Below are positions 54,060 through 62,748 of a DNA stretch of 64,000 nucleotides, one piece after another. This stretch comes from Bacillota bacterium (GTDB lineage: Bacteria; Bacillota; Clostridia; Caldicoprobacterales; DTU083). The translations under genes were made by a program, and so were the position numbers. The notes under the pieces are model-generated. The model made no database searches, was not told where the DNA came from, and saw only the letters and a program-made list of their open reading frames with translations. The first letter of the stretch is position 1; each line of letters opens with the position of its first letter. The stretch is taken from the NCBI GenBank assembly GCA_029549985.1, contig JAKPIB010000022.1, positions 1-64,000 of the forward strand, written 5' to 3'.

Positions 54060-54115
54060 ATATTGCACAATATTACTATAACATAAATATACCATGCATA
54101 CAAATCGTATGTCAA
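54060..54115 (-). promoter_or_regulatory. Strong promoter and dyads before the transport operon
   Basis: Minus strand TTGACA (54110-54115), 18-base spacer, TATATT (54086-54091). The spacer contains an inverted repeat CATAC-AAATC-GTATG (54097-54111). Just after the expected start lies ATATTG-CA-CAATAT (54060-54073). Both could be operators. About 155 bases of leader follow, containing CTCGCGAG near 54008-54015. No regulator gene is adjacent. Confidence 0.72.
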
Positions 54116-54220
54116 CAGTCAATATATGCATCGTCCCTGGCTAACACTCTGCTTCATATGCAATTTTATGTATCTTTAATTTTTGCATATTATTATCTGT
54201 TGACAGCCCGGCCTCTTCCC

Positions 54221-57082
54221 TTAGCTGTTCTCGCCCATCTTTATGCAGCTGAATATCTTCAGCCTCGACAGCATGAACCCTATGATCGACAGGCCGGCCA
54301 GCACCAGTATCCCCAGGATGACATATATCCTTATGTAGTCCCCCGCAAAGGCGATCACCCTGAAGGGCGGTATCTGGTCCTTTGCCGCAAAAGACATCTG
54401 GAGCATGGGCACGAACAGGGAACTGGACACACCGCCGACCACGACTCCGAACAGCATGGGTATCACGGAGGTCAAGAGCTGCTCCCAGGTCATCATGGTC
54501 AAAAGCTCCCTCAGCTTTATACCCATGGCCATCATGATGCCGGACTGGAACATCCGTGCATACATGGCCAGGATCCAGAAGATCAGGAACCCCGACAGAA
54601 TGATCAATACCGATATGATGAATACCAGGGTCAGGGCGCCATTTAAGCCCATCTGCACCGGATCCCGGCTGAGCTTTATATAGTCCTCGTTTATGTCAGT
54701 GATCCGGCTGATCCTGACCTTTTTATCCACAATATCCCGGTACAGCTCCTCCGTAGCGGCCCCCTCCTTCATCCTGAGCCAGACATCATAGGGCTGGACT
54801 ATGGAGTTTTCAGTAAGATAGCTCAAGTGGGCCACGACGAGCATGTCATAGACCTTGTTGTCCCTGTCGAGCTTGACATTGGGATTGTAGGTAGGCCAAT
54901 AGTCGATAATGCCCGCAACCATGACCTGGGCCATGCCATTTGGCGGCCAGTATATCGTAAAGGTGTCCCAGAGCTTCAGGTTGAGCTTTTCAGCCACATT
55001 CCTTGAGATCAATACCATGCTCTCGCTGTAGGACATTTGGTTGATGTCGTAGTACCAATGCCTTTTGCCAAGGCCTGAAGGATACCAGGCGGTCCTGGCG
55101 AAGGCAGCGGGCTCTATGCCTAAAAGGCGGGCATAATAAGTGGTGCTCCCGCGGTAGAACCTTGCCTCGGTGTCCAGGACCTTGGCCGCGCTTTCCACGC
55201 CCGCAAGGTCCTCAAAAACATAGGGAGGCTCTTCGTAGTGGGGCATCTTGCTCCCCGCAGCCGGCGTCTCCTCAGGCATCGGGGCTCCCGAACCGGGCGG
55301 AGGCGCCGAGCCGCCCGAGGGCACGCCTTCCCCTGTCCATATGGCTGTCAGTATATGATCTGCGCCCCTTGCATACCTGATCTTATCCCTTGCATTCTGG
55401 TTGATCGTGCGGGCGGAGGTAGCGCTGAATATGCTCGTAGAGACGGTCATCACTATAAACAGGGTCAGGAAACGGTAAGCATTGGCACTGCGGGCCACCT
55501 GGATAAGGCTCGTATATATGGACAGGGGCCAGAAGCGCCTGCCCAGGCGGTACAGCCCCTCAACGATATAAGGAAACAGCCTTATGAAGATCATGGCAAG
55601 CCCCAGGGTAAAAAGGGCCGGGACAGCGAACAGGAGCGGGTCTATGGACATACTTTCGGCACCCGTCTGTATAAGGTCCTTCTGCCTTACCGTGAAGCGG
55701 TAGTATCCATATATGGATACTGCCAGGATCAATATATCGATGAAGTATTTTCTCCACAGGGGCGCCTTGCTCTGCCTGGTTATGTTGCGCTTGTGCTCGA
55801 CTATGTTGACCCTTGTGGCGGAATAGGTGGGGAGCATGGTCATGATTATGGACAAAACCACACCGGCCACCGAAAAATACAGGGTCTGGGCATTGAAATG
55901 GATCTTTAAGGCACCTCGGTCCACAAACTCCAGGAAGTTGCTGGTGGATCCGAGCATGCGGGTGAAGAATATGGCCAGAAGCGGACCGACCGCCAGACCC
56001 AGGCCGCCCAGAATCAGCGATTCTATGAAATATGTCAGCATGAGCTGGCCCCGCCCTGCGCCGCGGCTTATGAGGACGGATATCTCATTCCTCTGGCGCT
56101 CGACTACAAGGGCTGAAACCATGTACAGATACAAAAGCAGCATTATGATTATCGGTACATACAAGGCCATGAGAAGGGGTGTCAGCCTGGCCTGCTGCTG
56201 CTTGTACGAAGGCAGGGAGCTTATCGTGGGTATATAGGTCATAAAGCCCTTGTTCTTGATATAGGCAGCAAGCCCGTCATACCCGGCATATACATGCTCT
56301 ACATTGTCTACGTTGATCCTGTGGTAATCCATATAATAATGCCACAGGGTCTTATCTATCAGGAAATCCTCCAAAAACTCCTGCTCAAACAGCCCGGAGC
56401 TCAGGTATATGTTCCTGTTGTACTGGGACAGGTTGTCAGCCCAGTACAGGGGATTTTTGTTGTCTATCTCGAACACGCCGACTATCCTGATCGTTTTGAT
56501 GCTCCTGTCGCCCAGCTTCTTGCTTTCAACGACGAACACATCGCCCACTGCCAGGTGATAGGCGTACATGGTCTGCTGGGTCACGATGACCTCATAGACC
56601 CCGTCCTTTGCCTCGTCAGAAGGCAGGGCACCGTCAAGGAGCCTTATATTGTCATACATGTCGGAAAAATAACCAAACTTGAAGCTCAAGGGGTCGTCAG
56701 GCACAGCTCTTTGCCTGTTGTCCTCGATCACTCTGAACAGGGGCGTCTCGTGGTAGTACACCTTCTGCAGGCAGGGTATCCCGATCATTGCCAAAAAGTC
56801 ACCCTCCACCCGGTCGGTGACCTCGCTGAACAGGCGCTTGTTCACTTCATAACCGCCCACATAATAATCATATTCACTTTCTATGCGCACATAGCCGGGG
56901 TACCGGTTCTTCTGCTCCTGCTGGTCCCTGAACTCTCTGTCCAGAAGGCTTTGCATTATGCCGTTGGTATATAGGGGGATGCTGCACATCAGGGCAATGA
57001 ACAATATGTATCCCATCAGTAGGCATAGTATGAGCCACCTGTTTCTGAGCATCTTCCTGAAGATCATTTTCAAAATGGACAT
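54221..57082 (-). CDS. Very large FtsX/MacB-type ABC permease
   Basis: 953 residues. One helix at the N-terminus (WLILCLLMGYILFIALMCSI), a long external domain (about 40-300), three helices typical of FtsX domains (ALYVPIIIMLLLYLYMVSAL; IESLILGGLGLAVGPLLAIFF; LYFSVAGVVLSIIMTMLP), a central pair, a second external domain (about 530-780) with a Gly/Pro/Ser-rich loop, and a final three-helix FtsX domain. This is a double-FtsX permease as in lipoprotein or peptide exporters. It needs an ATPase that is not encoded nearby. It starts 12 bases after the HlyD-like gene. Confidence 0.87.
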   Translation of the reverse strand: MSILKMIFRKMLRNRWLILCLLMGYILFIALMCSIPLYTNGIMQSLLDREFRDQQEQKNRYPGYVRIESEYDYYVGGYEVNKRLFSEVTDRVEGDFLAMIGIPCLQKVYYHETPLFRVIEDNRQRAVPDDPLSFKFGYFSDMYDNIRLLDGALPSDEAKDGVYEVIVTQQTMYAYHLAVGDVFVVESKKLGDRSIKTIRIVGVFEIDNKNPLYWADNLSQYNRNIYLSSGLFEQEFLEDFLIDKTLWHYYMDYHRINVDNVEHVYAGYDGLAAYIKNKGFMTYIPTISSLPSYKQQQARLTPLLMALYVPIIIMLLLYLYMVSALVVERQRNEISVLISRGAGRGQLMLTYFIESLILGGLGLAVGPLLAIFFTRMLGSTSNFLEFVDRGALKIHFNAQTLYFSVAGVVLSIIMTMLPTYSATRVNIVEHKRNITRQSKAPLWRKYFIDILILAVSIYGYYRFTVRQKDLIQTGAESMSIDPLLFAVPALFTLGLAMIFIRLFPYIVEGLYRLGRRFWPLSIYTSLIQVARSANAYRFLTLFIVMTVSTSIFSATSARTINQNARDKIRYARGADHILTAIWTGEGVPSGGSAPPPGSGAPMPEETPAAGSKMPHYEEPPYVFEDLAGVESAAKVLDTEARFYRGSTTYYARLLGIEPAAFARTAWYPSGLGKRHWYYDINQMSYSESMVLISRNVAEKLNLKLWDTFTIYWPPNGMAQVMVAGIIDYWPTYNPNVKLDRDNKVYDMLVVAHLSYLTENSIVQPYDVWLRMKEGAATEELYRDIVDKKVRISRITDINEDYIKLSRDPVQMGLNGALTLVFIISVLIILSGFLIFWILAMYARMFQSGIMMAMGIKLRELLTMMTWEQLLTSVIPMLFGVVVGGVSSSLFVPMLQMSFAAKDQIPPFRVIAFAGDYIRIYVILGILVLAGLSIIGFMLSRLKIFSCIKMGENS

Positions 57083-57094
57083 ATGGCTCTCCCC

Positions 57095-58231
57095 TTAGCG
57101 CAGTATTATTACGTCGCCTTCCTCAAGGCCTGAGATGACTTCTAAGTATGTGGCCGTCTGCATGCCGATGTCGATGTCCACTTCTCTGTTCTTGTCTCCC
57201 TCACGCACCAGGACATAGTTCCTGCTGCCGTATGTCCTCAGGCCCGCCTTGGGGATCACCAGCGCGTCGGAGCGTTGTTCCAGCAAAACCCTGACTATTG
57301 CCTGGTCTCCCGGCAGTACGCTCAGGGGCAGGTCGTCCACCGTCAGTATAATAGCGTTGCGCAGCCTTTGATCTGACGGCCGCTGGCTGGTGGAGTTCGG
57401 GGTCATCACGACTGTACCCTTATAGGTCTCGCCATTTATCTCTACATCTGCCGCCATGCCCATATACAGGCCGCTTACGCTGGTGGAGTTGAGCCTCAGG
57501 TACAGGTTGGTCGGATCGACGACAGTGCAGATGGTCCTGTTGGAATCGACCCAATCACCGGGATCCAGCCCTTCGGCAAAGCTGACTATCCCGTTTATCG
57601 GCGAACGGAGCAGGGCGTTCTCCAGCCTTTGCTTAGCCCTCTCCAGGTTGGTCTCCTGCTGCTTGAGGTTGAGCTTATATATCTCGATGTCTATATCGGT
57701 TTTCTGCCGCTGCCGCTCAAGGTTGTCCAGGCTGGCCTGGGCCTGCCTTCTGGCCTCCTCATCCTGCGCGGCGGCGAGGGCGGCTTTCGCAGCTTTTATA
57801 TCTGACAGCAGCTTCTCATAGTCGATATTCATTTTCTCAAAGGACAGCTTCTGCTTTTTCAGCTCGATCTCCATCTGGCTTATGTTGTATTCCAGGTCCT
57901 CCACATCCAGCTTGGCAAGCAGGTCTCCTTTTCTTACGAACTCACCCGATTTTATGTTGATCTCGGCGATCCTGCCTGAGTTGTCGCCAAAGCTCAAGGG
58001 ATATTCGGTGACCGGTATGAAAATGCCGCTTTCCTGTATCTGGTTGACAAGGTCCATGCGCTTCACAGTATACAGGTTGTAGCTTGGCTCAGGTGGTTCT
58101 GCAAGAGGAGGGGGAAGGGGCTCCTGTTCTTTGGGCAGCAGTATGCTGCATGATGTGAATGCTGGGATGATGATTGCGGACACTAACAAAACCGAAGCGA
58201 TCCTGACTGCTTTTTTCAGAGCTGTGTTCAT
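57095..58231 (-). CDS. HlyD/MacA-like membrane-fusion lipoprotein
   Basis: 378 residues. A lipoprotein signal peptide (lipobox near AFTSC) is followed by a proline-rich linker, half of a lipoyl-like domain (SGRIAEINIKSGEFVRKGDLL), a long coiled-coil hairpin (about 115-205), the second lipoyl half (ALLRSPINGIVSFAEGLDPGD), and beta-barrel domains ending in YLEVISGLEEGDVIILR. In Gram-positive bacteria such adaptors couple a MacB-like permease to external partners. It is the first gene of the pair. The ribosome binding site (GGGGGT) is moderate. Confidence 0.9.
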   Translation of the reverse strand: MNTALKKAVRIASVLLVSAIIIPAFTSCSILLPKEQEPLPPPLAEPPEPSYNLYTVKRMDLVNQIQESGIFIPVTEYPLSFGDNSGRIAEINIKSGEFVRKGDLLAKLDVEDLEYNISQMEIELKKQKLSFEKMNIDYEKLLSDIKAAKAALAAAQDEEARRQAQASLDNLERQRQKTDIDIEIYKLNLKQQETNLERAKQRLENALLRSPINGIVSFAEGLDPGDWVDSNRTICTVVDPTNLYLRLNSTSVSGLYMGMAADVEINGETYKGTVVMTPNSTSQRPSDQRLRNAIILTVDDLPLSVLPGDQAIVRVLLEQRSDALVIPKAGLRTYGSRNYVLVREGDKNREVDIDIGMQTATYLEVISGLEEGDVIILR

Positions 58232-58510
58232 TTTATAGACCCCCAGTAAAATATATGTTTTTCTGATTTGACACTAGATAGCGGTTACTTTCAACAAGTG
58301 GACAGCTGCTAATTTATATGATTGTCACAAATCCATTTATCACGATTCTACCATATAACATATTATTTTACAATCCAATTTGATTTTTCCCTTGTATTGC
58401 ATTATTCCGCAAAAATTATCAGGCTTTTTGCTAAAAAGAAGGATTTCCGGCTCATTTATAGAATTAGTTTTACTATTGTACAAGCAAGAGTAGTTACAGG
58501 GGTGAATAGC
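58232..58510. other. Divergent intergenic region
   Basis: AT-rich 279-base region between the adaptor gene and the conserved gene at 58511. The open frame that enters it from the right has no ribosome binding site before 58511. Promoters must lie here, but none stands out. Confidence 0.5.
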
Positions 58511-59143
58511 ATGACCCAGGCCCAGAGATCAGAAGAATACCAAACGCTTTTGAACAAGCTGCCTGGAGTGGTTTCGTCAAAGGTTTTGCTTGACGAAAAC
58601 GGACATATAACCGACATACACATACTGGCCGACATTGGCCGGGGGGCCAAGCAGATAGCCCGGGACGTCCAGTCGGCATTATTGACGAAATATGACATAG
58701 GCGTTGATCATAAAATCATCAGTATAGCCCAGGTCGATGAGGGCGGGATCCAGGTCAGGCAGTCACGCCTGGCGATCGGCCGGGTCGACCTGCAGACAGA
58801 GCAGGGAAAAGCCCAGGCCGGCGTTGTGCTCATCAAAGACGGAGAGACCTTCGAGGGTACGGCGATAGGAGGCAATTCGGTCCAGGGCCGGCTCCGGGTC
58901 GTCGTAGAGGCCACGCTGGCAGCCATCCACAAGTGTATAGGGGCGGATTTTACCTTTGCCTTGTCTGATATCGTAAAGGTCAACCTGGCAGGCCAGTGTG
59001 CAATGCTTTTGACCGTCCTGCACTATGCAGGCTACGGCATGGAATACCTGAGCGGGTCGTCCATCGTGAAGGACGATGAGTATCTGGCCGCAGTCAAGGC
59101 TACCCTGGATGCAGTGAACCGCAGGCTCAACCAGTATTTCTGA
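58511..59143 (+). CDS. Conserved protein of unknown function
   Basis: 210 residues, cytoplasmic. The N-terminal half reads LLNKLPGVVSSKVLLDENG then ITDIHILADIGRGAKQIARD, like small alpha/beta domains that appear in conserved Clostridial proteins; the second half (AGVVLIKDGETFEGTAIGGN, VVVEATLAAIHKCIGADFT) is a separate alpha/beta domain. I do not recognise a named family. The start at 58511 is supported by AGGGGTG; a longer frame to 58322 lacks support. It lies upstream of the 29-residue peptide and the HD-GYP pair on the same strand. Confidence 0.75.
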   Translation: MTQAQRSEEYQTLLNKLPGVVSSKVLLDENGHITDIHILADIGRGAKQIARDVQSALLTKYDIGVDHKIISIAQVDEGGIQVRQSRLAIGRVDLQTEQGKAQAGVVLIKDGETFEGTAIGGNSVQGRLRVVVEATLAAIHKCIGADFTFALSDIVKVNLAGQCAMLLTVLHYAGYGMEYLSGSSIVKDDEYLAAVKATLDAVNRRLNQYF

Positions 59144-59259
59144 CCCCATCAGCATAGTAAGCCAAAACATCCGTAGTCCTCTCTTTTTTTATTCAGCGGA
59201 GCGGATATAGCCTGTCTGTCTAGCGAAGGACAGAGATTGATAGATGGAGGCTATATGCG

Positions 59260-59349
59260 ATGAAGAAGATTTGGGCTAGTATAGTTACCCTGTTGATCAG
59301 CCTTGTTTCCTTGCTGCTTGCTGGCGGCGCAATGTTCTCTTTCAGATAA
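59260..59349 (+). CDS. 29-residue hydrophobic membrane peptide
   Basis: ATG to TAA, 30 codons, with GGAGG 9 bases upstream. The product begins MKKIWASIVTLLISL and ends AGGAMFSFR: a basic start, one membrane-spanning stretch and a short tail, as in small regulatory or stress membrane proteins. It lies 51 bases before the HD-GYP gene on the same strand, so the two are probably co-transcribed. I know of no function; it could also be the remnant signal peptide of a lost gene. Confidence 0.6.
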   Translation: MKKIWASIVTLLISLVSLLLAGGAMFSFR

Positions 59350-59400
59350 ACCCACTATGACCGGATGTTTTGGCTTATCTATAAATACCAAGGAGCAGAT

Positions 59401-60717
59401 ATGATGAGCAAAAAGCTATACTACACGGTGCTCGCTACAACTACAGCAGTGACGATCGCAATATTGGCATATTGCGGCTTGAGCCTGGAAAACACCACTT
59501 TGCCCCAGCTCCTTTTCTGGATGCTGATAGGTTCTGTCTGCGAATCACAGCCTGTATATTTTTCAAAGGGCCGCGTCGTCAGTGTGACCTTTGCCATCCT
59601 CCTGGCCCTTCAGCTCAGTCACGGGACATATGCTGCGACCCTGGTCGCCGCTTCGTCGATAGTTTTCTTCATAATCAAGAATGAAGACGGTACATATACC
59701 CATACGTTCAACTTCCCCTTGAGCAAGACCCTGATGAACCTGGTCAACTTTACCTTCTCAGCCTTCTTTGCAGGCCTGGCATACGATGCGCTGTCCGGCT
59801 GGATCGGTGACAAGGGCACCTATATGTTCATACCCTTGATGATCGCTTACCTTTCTTTCGTGTTCATAATAAATACGGTTATCATGACAGCTTTCATGAA
59901 GCTGTTGACCGGGTGCCCCTTGCTCAGCACATGGATGAAGGGTGCCCTGTGGGCTGTTCCCAACTATCTGGCCATAATGCCTCTGGGCTTTTTCATCAAC
60001 AAGCTCTATGAAAACCCTTCGGGCATGGTCTATGTCATCATGCTCTTCGGCCCCCTGCTGCTGGCAAGGCGTTCCTTCAAGCTCTACCTGGATTCCAGGG
60101 AGCAATACTACAAGGTGATCAAGACCCTGACAGCAGCCATAGAGGCCAGGGATCCATATACAGAGGGCCATTCGAAGCGGGTGGAGTACTACTCTGAACG
60201 CATCGCCCGCAAGCTGGGCTACACCCCCGGCCGGATCGAAGCCGTAAAGGTCGCGGCCCTGCTGCACGACATCGGAAAAATCGGCATAGAAGACGCCATC
60301 CTGTATAAAAAGGGGAGCCTGACCAGCGATGAATGGGACCGCATAAGGCAGCATCCCATCATTGGAGTCAAGATACTGGAGGACGTCATTTCACCCAAAA
60401 GCGTACTGGATGCCATACTCCATCACCATGAAAGGTATGACGGCAGCGGCTATCCGGATGGGCTGAAAATGGGCCAGGTATCAACGGATGCCTATATCCT
60501 GGGCGCAGCTGATGCCTTTGACGCCATGACCTCCGACCGGGTATACCGCAAAGCCCTCAGCAGGGATACGGCTATCAGCATTTTGGCAAATGAAAAGGGC
60601 AAGCAGTTCCATCCCGAAGTGGCAGATGCCCTGATATCGGTCCTGTTGGAAGAGGACAGGACCCAGTACGGCGAAGCTGAAAACATGCAAAAGGCAGAAG
60701 CTGACTATGTTTATTAG
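59401..60717 (+). CDS. Membrane HD-GYP domain protein, probable cyclic-di-GMP phosphodiesterase
   Basis: 438 residues. An N-terminal region of about six to seven membrane helices (residues 1-210) is followed by an HD-GYP domain: TEGHSKRVEYYSERIARKLG, catalytic HD in LLHDIGKIGIEDAIL, HHHERYDGSGYPDG (the GYP signature) and GAADAFDAMTSDRVYR. It should hydrolyse c-di-GMP or related cyclic dinucleotides in response to a membrane signal. AAGGAG precedes the ATG pair at 59401/59404. Its end overlaps the DUF5317 gene by 11 bases. Confidence 0.9.
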   Translation: MMSKKLYYTVLATTTAVTIAILAYCGLSLENTTLPQLLFWMLIGSVCESQPVYFSKGRVVSVTFAILLALQLSHGTYAATLVAASSIVFFIIKNEDGTYTHTFNFPLSKTLMNLVNFTFSAFFAGLAYDALSGWIGDKGTYMFIPLMIAYLSFVFIINTVIMTAFMKLLTGCPLLSTWMKGALWAVPNYLAIMPLGFFINKLYENPSGMVYVIMLFGPLLLARRSFKLYLDSREQYYKVIKTLTAAIEARDPYTEGHSKRVEYYSERIARKLGYTPGRIEAVKVAALLHDIGKIGIEDAILYKKGSLTSDEWDRIRQHPIIGVKILEDVISPKSVLDAILHHHERYDGSGYPDGLKMGQVSTDAYILGAADAFDAMTSDRVYRKALSRDTAISILANEKGKQFHPEVADALISVLLEEDRTQYGEAENMQKAEADYVY

Positions 60718-61285
60718 CATGATTATCCTGGCAGTCCTGCTGGGGTTGTTAAGGGGAGGCAGGCTTGCCAACCTGACCGGGATAAGGCTCAGATATCCCC
60801 TGCTGATTTTGTTGTCGGTGATAATCGAATACACCGGCCTTTTCCTTATGCAATCCGGCATTCTGTCATCGCGTCCGGTGATTTTCGCCTTCGTGGTCGT
60901 CCACTATGTCCTGCTTTTCGCCTTCATATGGCTCAACAGGGATCTGCCCTACCTGTGGTGCGCAGGAGCGGGCAGCGTGCTCAACTTTCTGGTCATACTG
61001 GTGAACAAGGGCTCCATGCCGCTTTCAGCCAGAGTGACCGAGGTCTCCGAGGTCACGGGCAATCTAAGGCACCTGCTCGAAGGCCGCTTCCTTACCTATC
61101 ATATAATCAACGAAAGTACAAGGCTTTGGTTCCTCGGGGATGTGGTCCTCCTTCCATGGCCATTTAGCTGCTTCGTCAGCATCGGCGACATCATCCTTTA
61201 CGCAGGAGTGTTCCTGCTTGTCCAGTCAGTCGTGGCCGGAGGCAAAAAGGATGAATCAGGGACAAAAGATGGATCCAAGGCTTGA
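60707..61285 (+). CDS. DUF5317-type membrane protein
   Basis: 192 residues with about five helices (FISMIILAVLLGLLRGG, YPLLILLSVIIEYTGLFL, VIFAFVVVHYVLLFAFIW). The conserved pattern LVNKGSMPLSA and FLGDVVLLPWP.FSCFVSIGD (as WPFSCFVSIGDIILYAG) matches the DUF5317 family, often adjacent to HD-domain proteins. Function unknown. Overlap with the HD-GYP gene implies translational coupling; it may be the sensory or scaffold partner. Confidence 0.82.
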   Translation: MFISMIILAVLLGLLRGGRLANLTGIRLRYPLLILLSVIIEYTGLFLMQSGILSSRPVIFAFVVVHYVLLFAFIWLNRDLPYLWCAGAGSVLNFLVILVNKGSMPLSARVTEVSEVTGNLRHLLEGRFLTYHIINESTRLWFLGDVVLLPWPFSCFVSIGDIILYAGVFLLVQSVVAGGKKDESGTKDGSKA

Positions 61286-61321
61286 TCCGGTCAAGAGATC
61301 ATATGGTTGATGAAAAGGGAT

Positions 61322-61354
61322 AAAAAAAGAAGGGTTTTGAGCCCTCTCTTTTTA
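61322..61354. terminator. Bidirectional terminator between DUF5317 and hsp20 genes
   Basis: Stem AAAAAGAAGGG / CCCTCTCTTTTT (one bulge) with a short loop and A/T runs on both sides; convergent genes end 37 bases to either side. Confidence 0.8.
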
Positions 61355-61391
61355 TATATGTGTGCAATCGTCCTTCAAATGGCCAGGGCGA

Positions 61392-61862
61392 TCACTCGAT
61401 CTGTATCCTGTGCTTTCTCCTTTGCTCACCGTCGGCCTTCGGGAGTACGATGGTCAGTATGCCGTTCTGGAACCTTGCCTTGACATCCTCTTCCCTGACC
61501 CCGTCTACATAGAAGGTCCTGGAGCAGGAGCTGAGCCTGCGCTCTCTCCGGATATAGTTCTCCCTTTCCTCGTTGGTGATCTCCTTGCGCTCGACGCCGA
61601 TGGTCAGCCTGCCATCCCTCAGCTCTACACTGATCTCATCCTTGTCTACGCCGGGCAGCTCAGCTTCCACCTTGTAGGCGTTGTCGTCCTCCTTGATGTC
61701 GACCCTGATCTGGTTGTCAAACCCATAAAAGGACGGGAAAAAGCTGTCATTGAAAAAGCGATCGAACATTGACGGTATGTCGAATATGTCCCTGATTTCT
61801 CTGTCCCTTCTCTGGATGCTATCGTTCCTTCTGTTGTAAGGTGTCAATCCGAACATTTTCAA
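61392..61862 (-). CDS. hsp20: Small heat-shock protein, Hsp20/alpha-crystallin family
   Basis: 156 residues. ATP-independent holdase chaperone. The alpha-crystallin domain (about 45-145) contains IRVDIKEDDNAYKVEAELPG and ends with the GILTIVLPK motif; the N-terminal arm has SMFDRFFNDSFFPSF. The C-terminal tail is short and basic, lacking a clear I-x-I/V. GGGAGGAATTG precedes the ATG. The promoter carries a perfect CtsR box. Confidence 0.95.
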   Translation of the reverse strand: MKMFGLTPYNRRNDSIQRRDREIRDIFDIPSMFDRFFNDSFFPSFYGFDNQIRVDIKEDDNAYKVEAELPGVDKDEISVELRDGRLTIGVERKEITNEERENYIRRERRLSSCSRTFYVDGVREEDVKARFQNGILTIVLPKADGEQRRKHRIQIE

Positions 61863-61924
61863 TTCCTCCCTCGTTCTATTCTTAGTAATTATTATCGGTC
61901 GTTCTGCCTTGATTTATGTTTTAC

Positions 61925-61941
61925 TTTGACTTTCTTTGACC
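61925..61941 (-). promoter_or_regulatory. CtsR operator of hsp20
   Basis: Minus strand GGTCAAA-GAA-AGTCAAA, a perfect match to the CtsR heptad repeat (A/G)GTCAAA-N3-(A/G)GTCAAA. It lies just downstream of the -10, over the expected transcription start. Confidence 0.88.
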
Positions 61942-61949
61942 TTAGCTAC

Positions 61950-61978
61950 TATATACCATATGCGAGGGCTTTGTTCAA
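61950..61978 (-). promoter_or_regulatory. Sigma-A promoter of hsp20
   Basis: Minus strand TTGAAC, 17-base spacer, TATATA, immediately upstream of the CtsR box. About 80 bases of leader follow. Confidence 0.75.
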
Positions 61979-62118
61979 TGTTCGTAATAGACGATATATT
62001 GCTATTATTTGTTAATATTTGTGCTCAACTTAAATCATTTTCCGATCGCTTTGATTTTTGATTTATTTCTTGATTTATCATTCACTCTCGTGTTATAAAT
62101 GCTGCAGACTGAAGCCCA

Positions 62119-62724
62119 TTAGCCCAAATGGTCAGCGATATTGACCGCAGCCACCCTCCATCCGCTGCCGCCATGCTTTATGATGCTTATCGAGCAGTTG
62201 TACAGCTCAAGGCGGCTGCATACCGTCCGGAAATCTGCTTTGAGTACATATGCCAGCATCGCTGCTATAGGCCCGAAATGAGTGACGACAGCTATCCTCT
62301 CCATGCCCGGGCACTCTGCTTCAAGGGCTTTCAGGAAGCCAACCACCCGCTTCTCCATGTCACAGGCATGTTCTCCACCAAAGGGCCTGAAATCCCAGCC
62401 ATCCTCCCTTTCGGAATACAGGCTGCCGTACCTTCCTTCAGCCTGGGCAGGGGTCAGCTCATCCAGACACCCGCAGCCGGTCTCCCTCAGTTCCCTCGTA
62501 AAGAGGATACGGCCCTTATCATCAGGAAAAACAAGCCCGGCTGTCTCAGCCGCCCTGGCAGTATCACTGGCATATATGCGGTCAAGCCTGACTCCCTTAA
62601 GCCTGGCTTTGGCCATCAGCGCCTGCGTCCGGCCGCGCTCTGAAAGGCCGTAGTCAGCCCAGCCCTGGAAAACGCCCAGCACGTTGCCTTCCGATTCTCC
62701 ATGCCTTATCAAATATACTTCCAT
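62119..62724 (-). CDS. Histidine phosphatase (phosphoglycerate mutase-like)
   Basis: 201 residues. The RHG motif YLIRHGESEGN holds the phosphorylated histidine; the second catalytic histidine lies in VVTHFGPIA; DRIYASDTARAAETA is the usual family core. The gene could be a CobC-like or general sugar-phosphate phosphatase. Its start has a weak ribosome binding site; it follows the GH26 gene by 24 bases, so co-transcription is likely and a role in sugar-phosphate handling is possible. Confidence 0.9.
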   Translation of the reverse strand: MEVYLIRHGESEGNVLGVFQGWADYGLSERGRTQALMAKARLKGVRLDRIYASDTARAAETAGLVFPDDKGRILFTRELRETGCGCLDELTPAQAEGRYGSLYSEREDGWDFRPFGGEHACDMEKRVVGFLKALEAECPGMERIAVVTHFGPIAAMLAYVLKADFRTVCSRLELYNCSISIIKHGGSGWRVAAVNIADHLG

Positions 62725-62748
62725 CCGTTAGTGCCTCGATTCCCGTTT

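Noticed and set aside
58322-58510. N-terminal extension of the conserved protein at 58511
   Set aside because: No ribosome binding site and a basic, hydrophobic, low-complexity translation; AGGGGTG supports the start at 58511.
59144-59259. Cyclic-di-GMP riboswitch before the HD-GYP gene
   Set aside because: The conserved GEMM elements and paired stems could not be found; only an imperfect small hairpin is visible.
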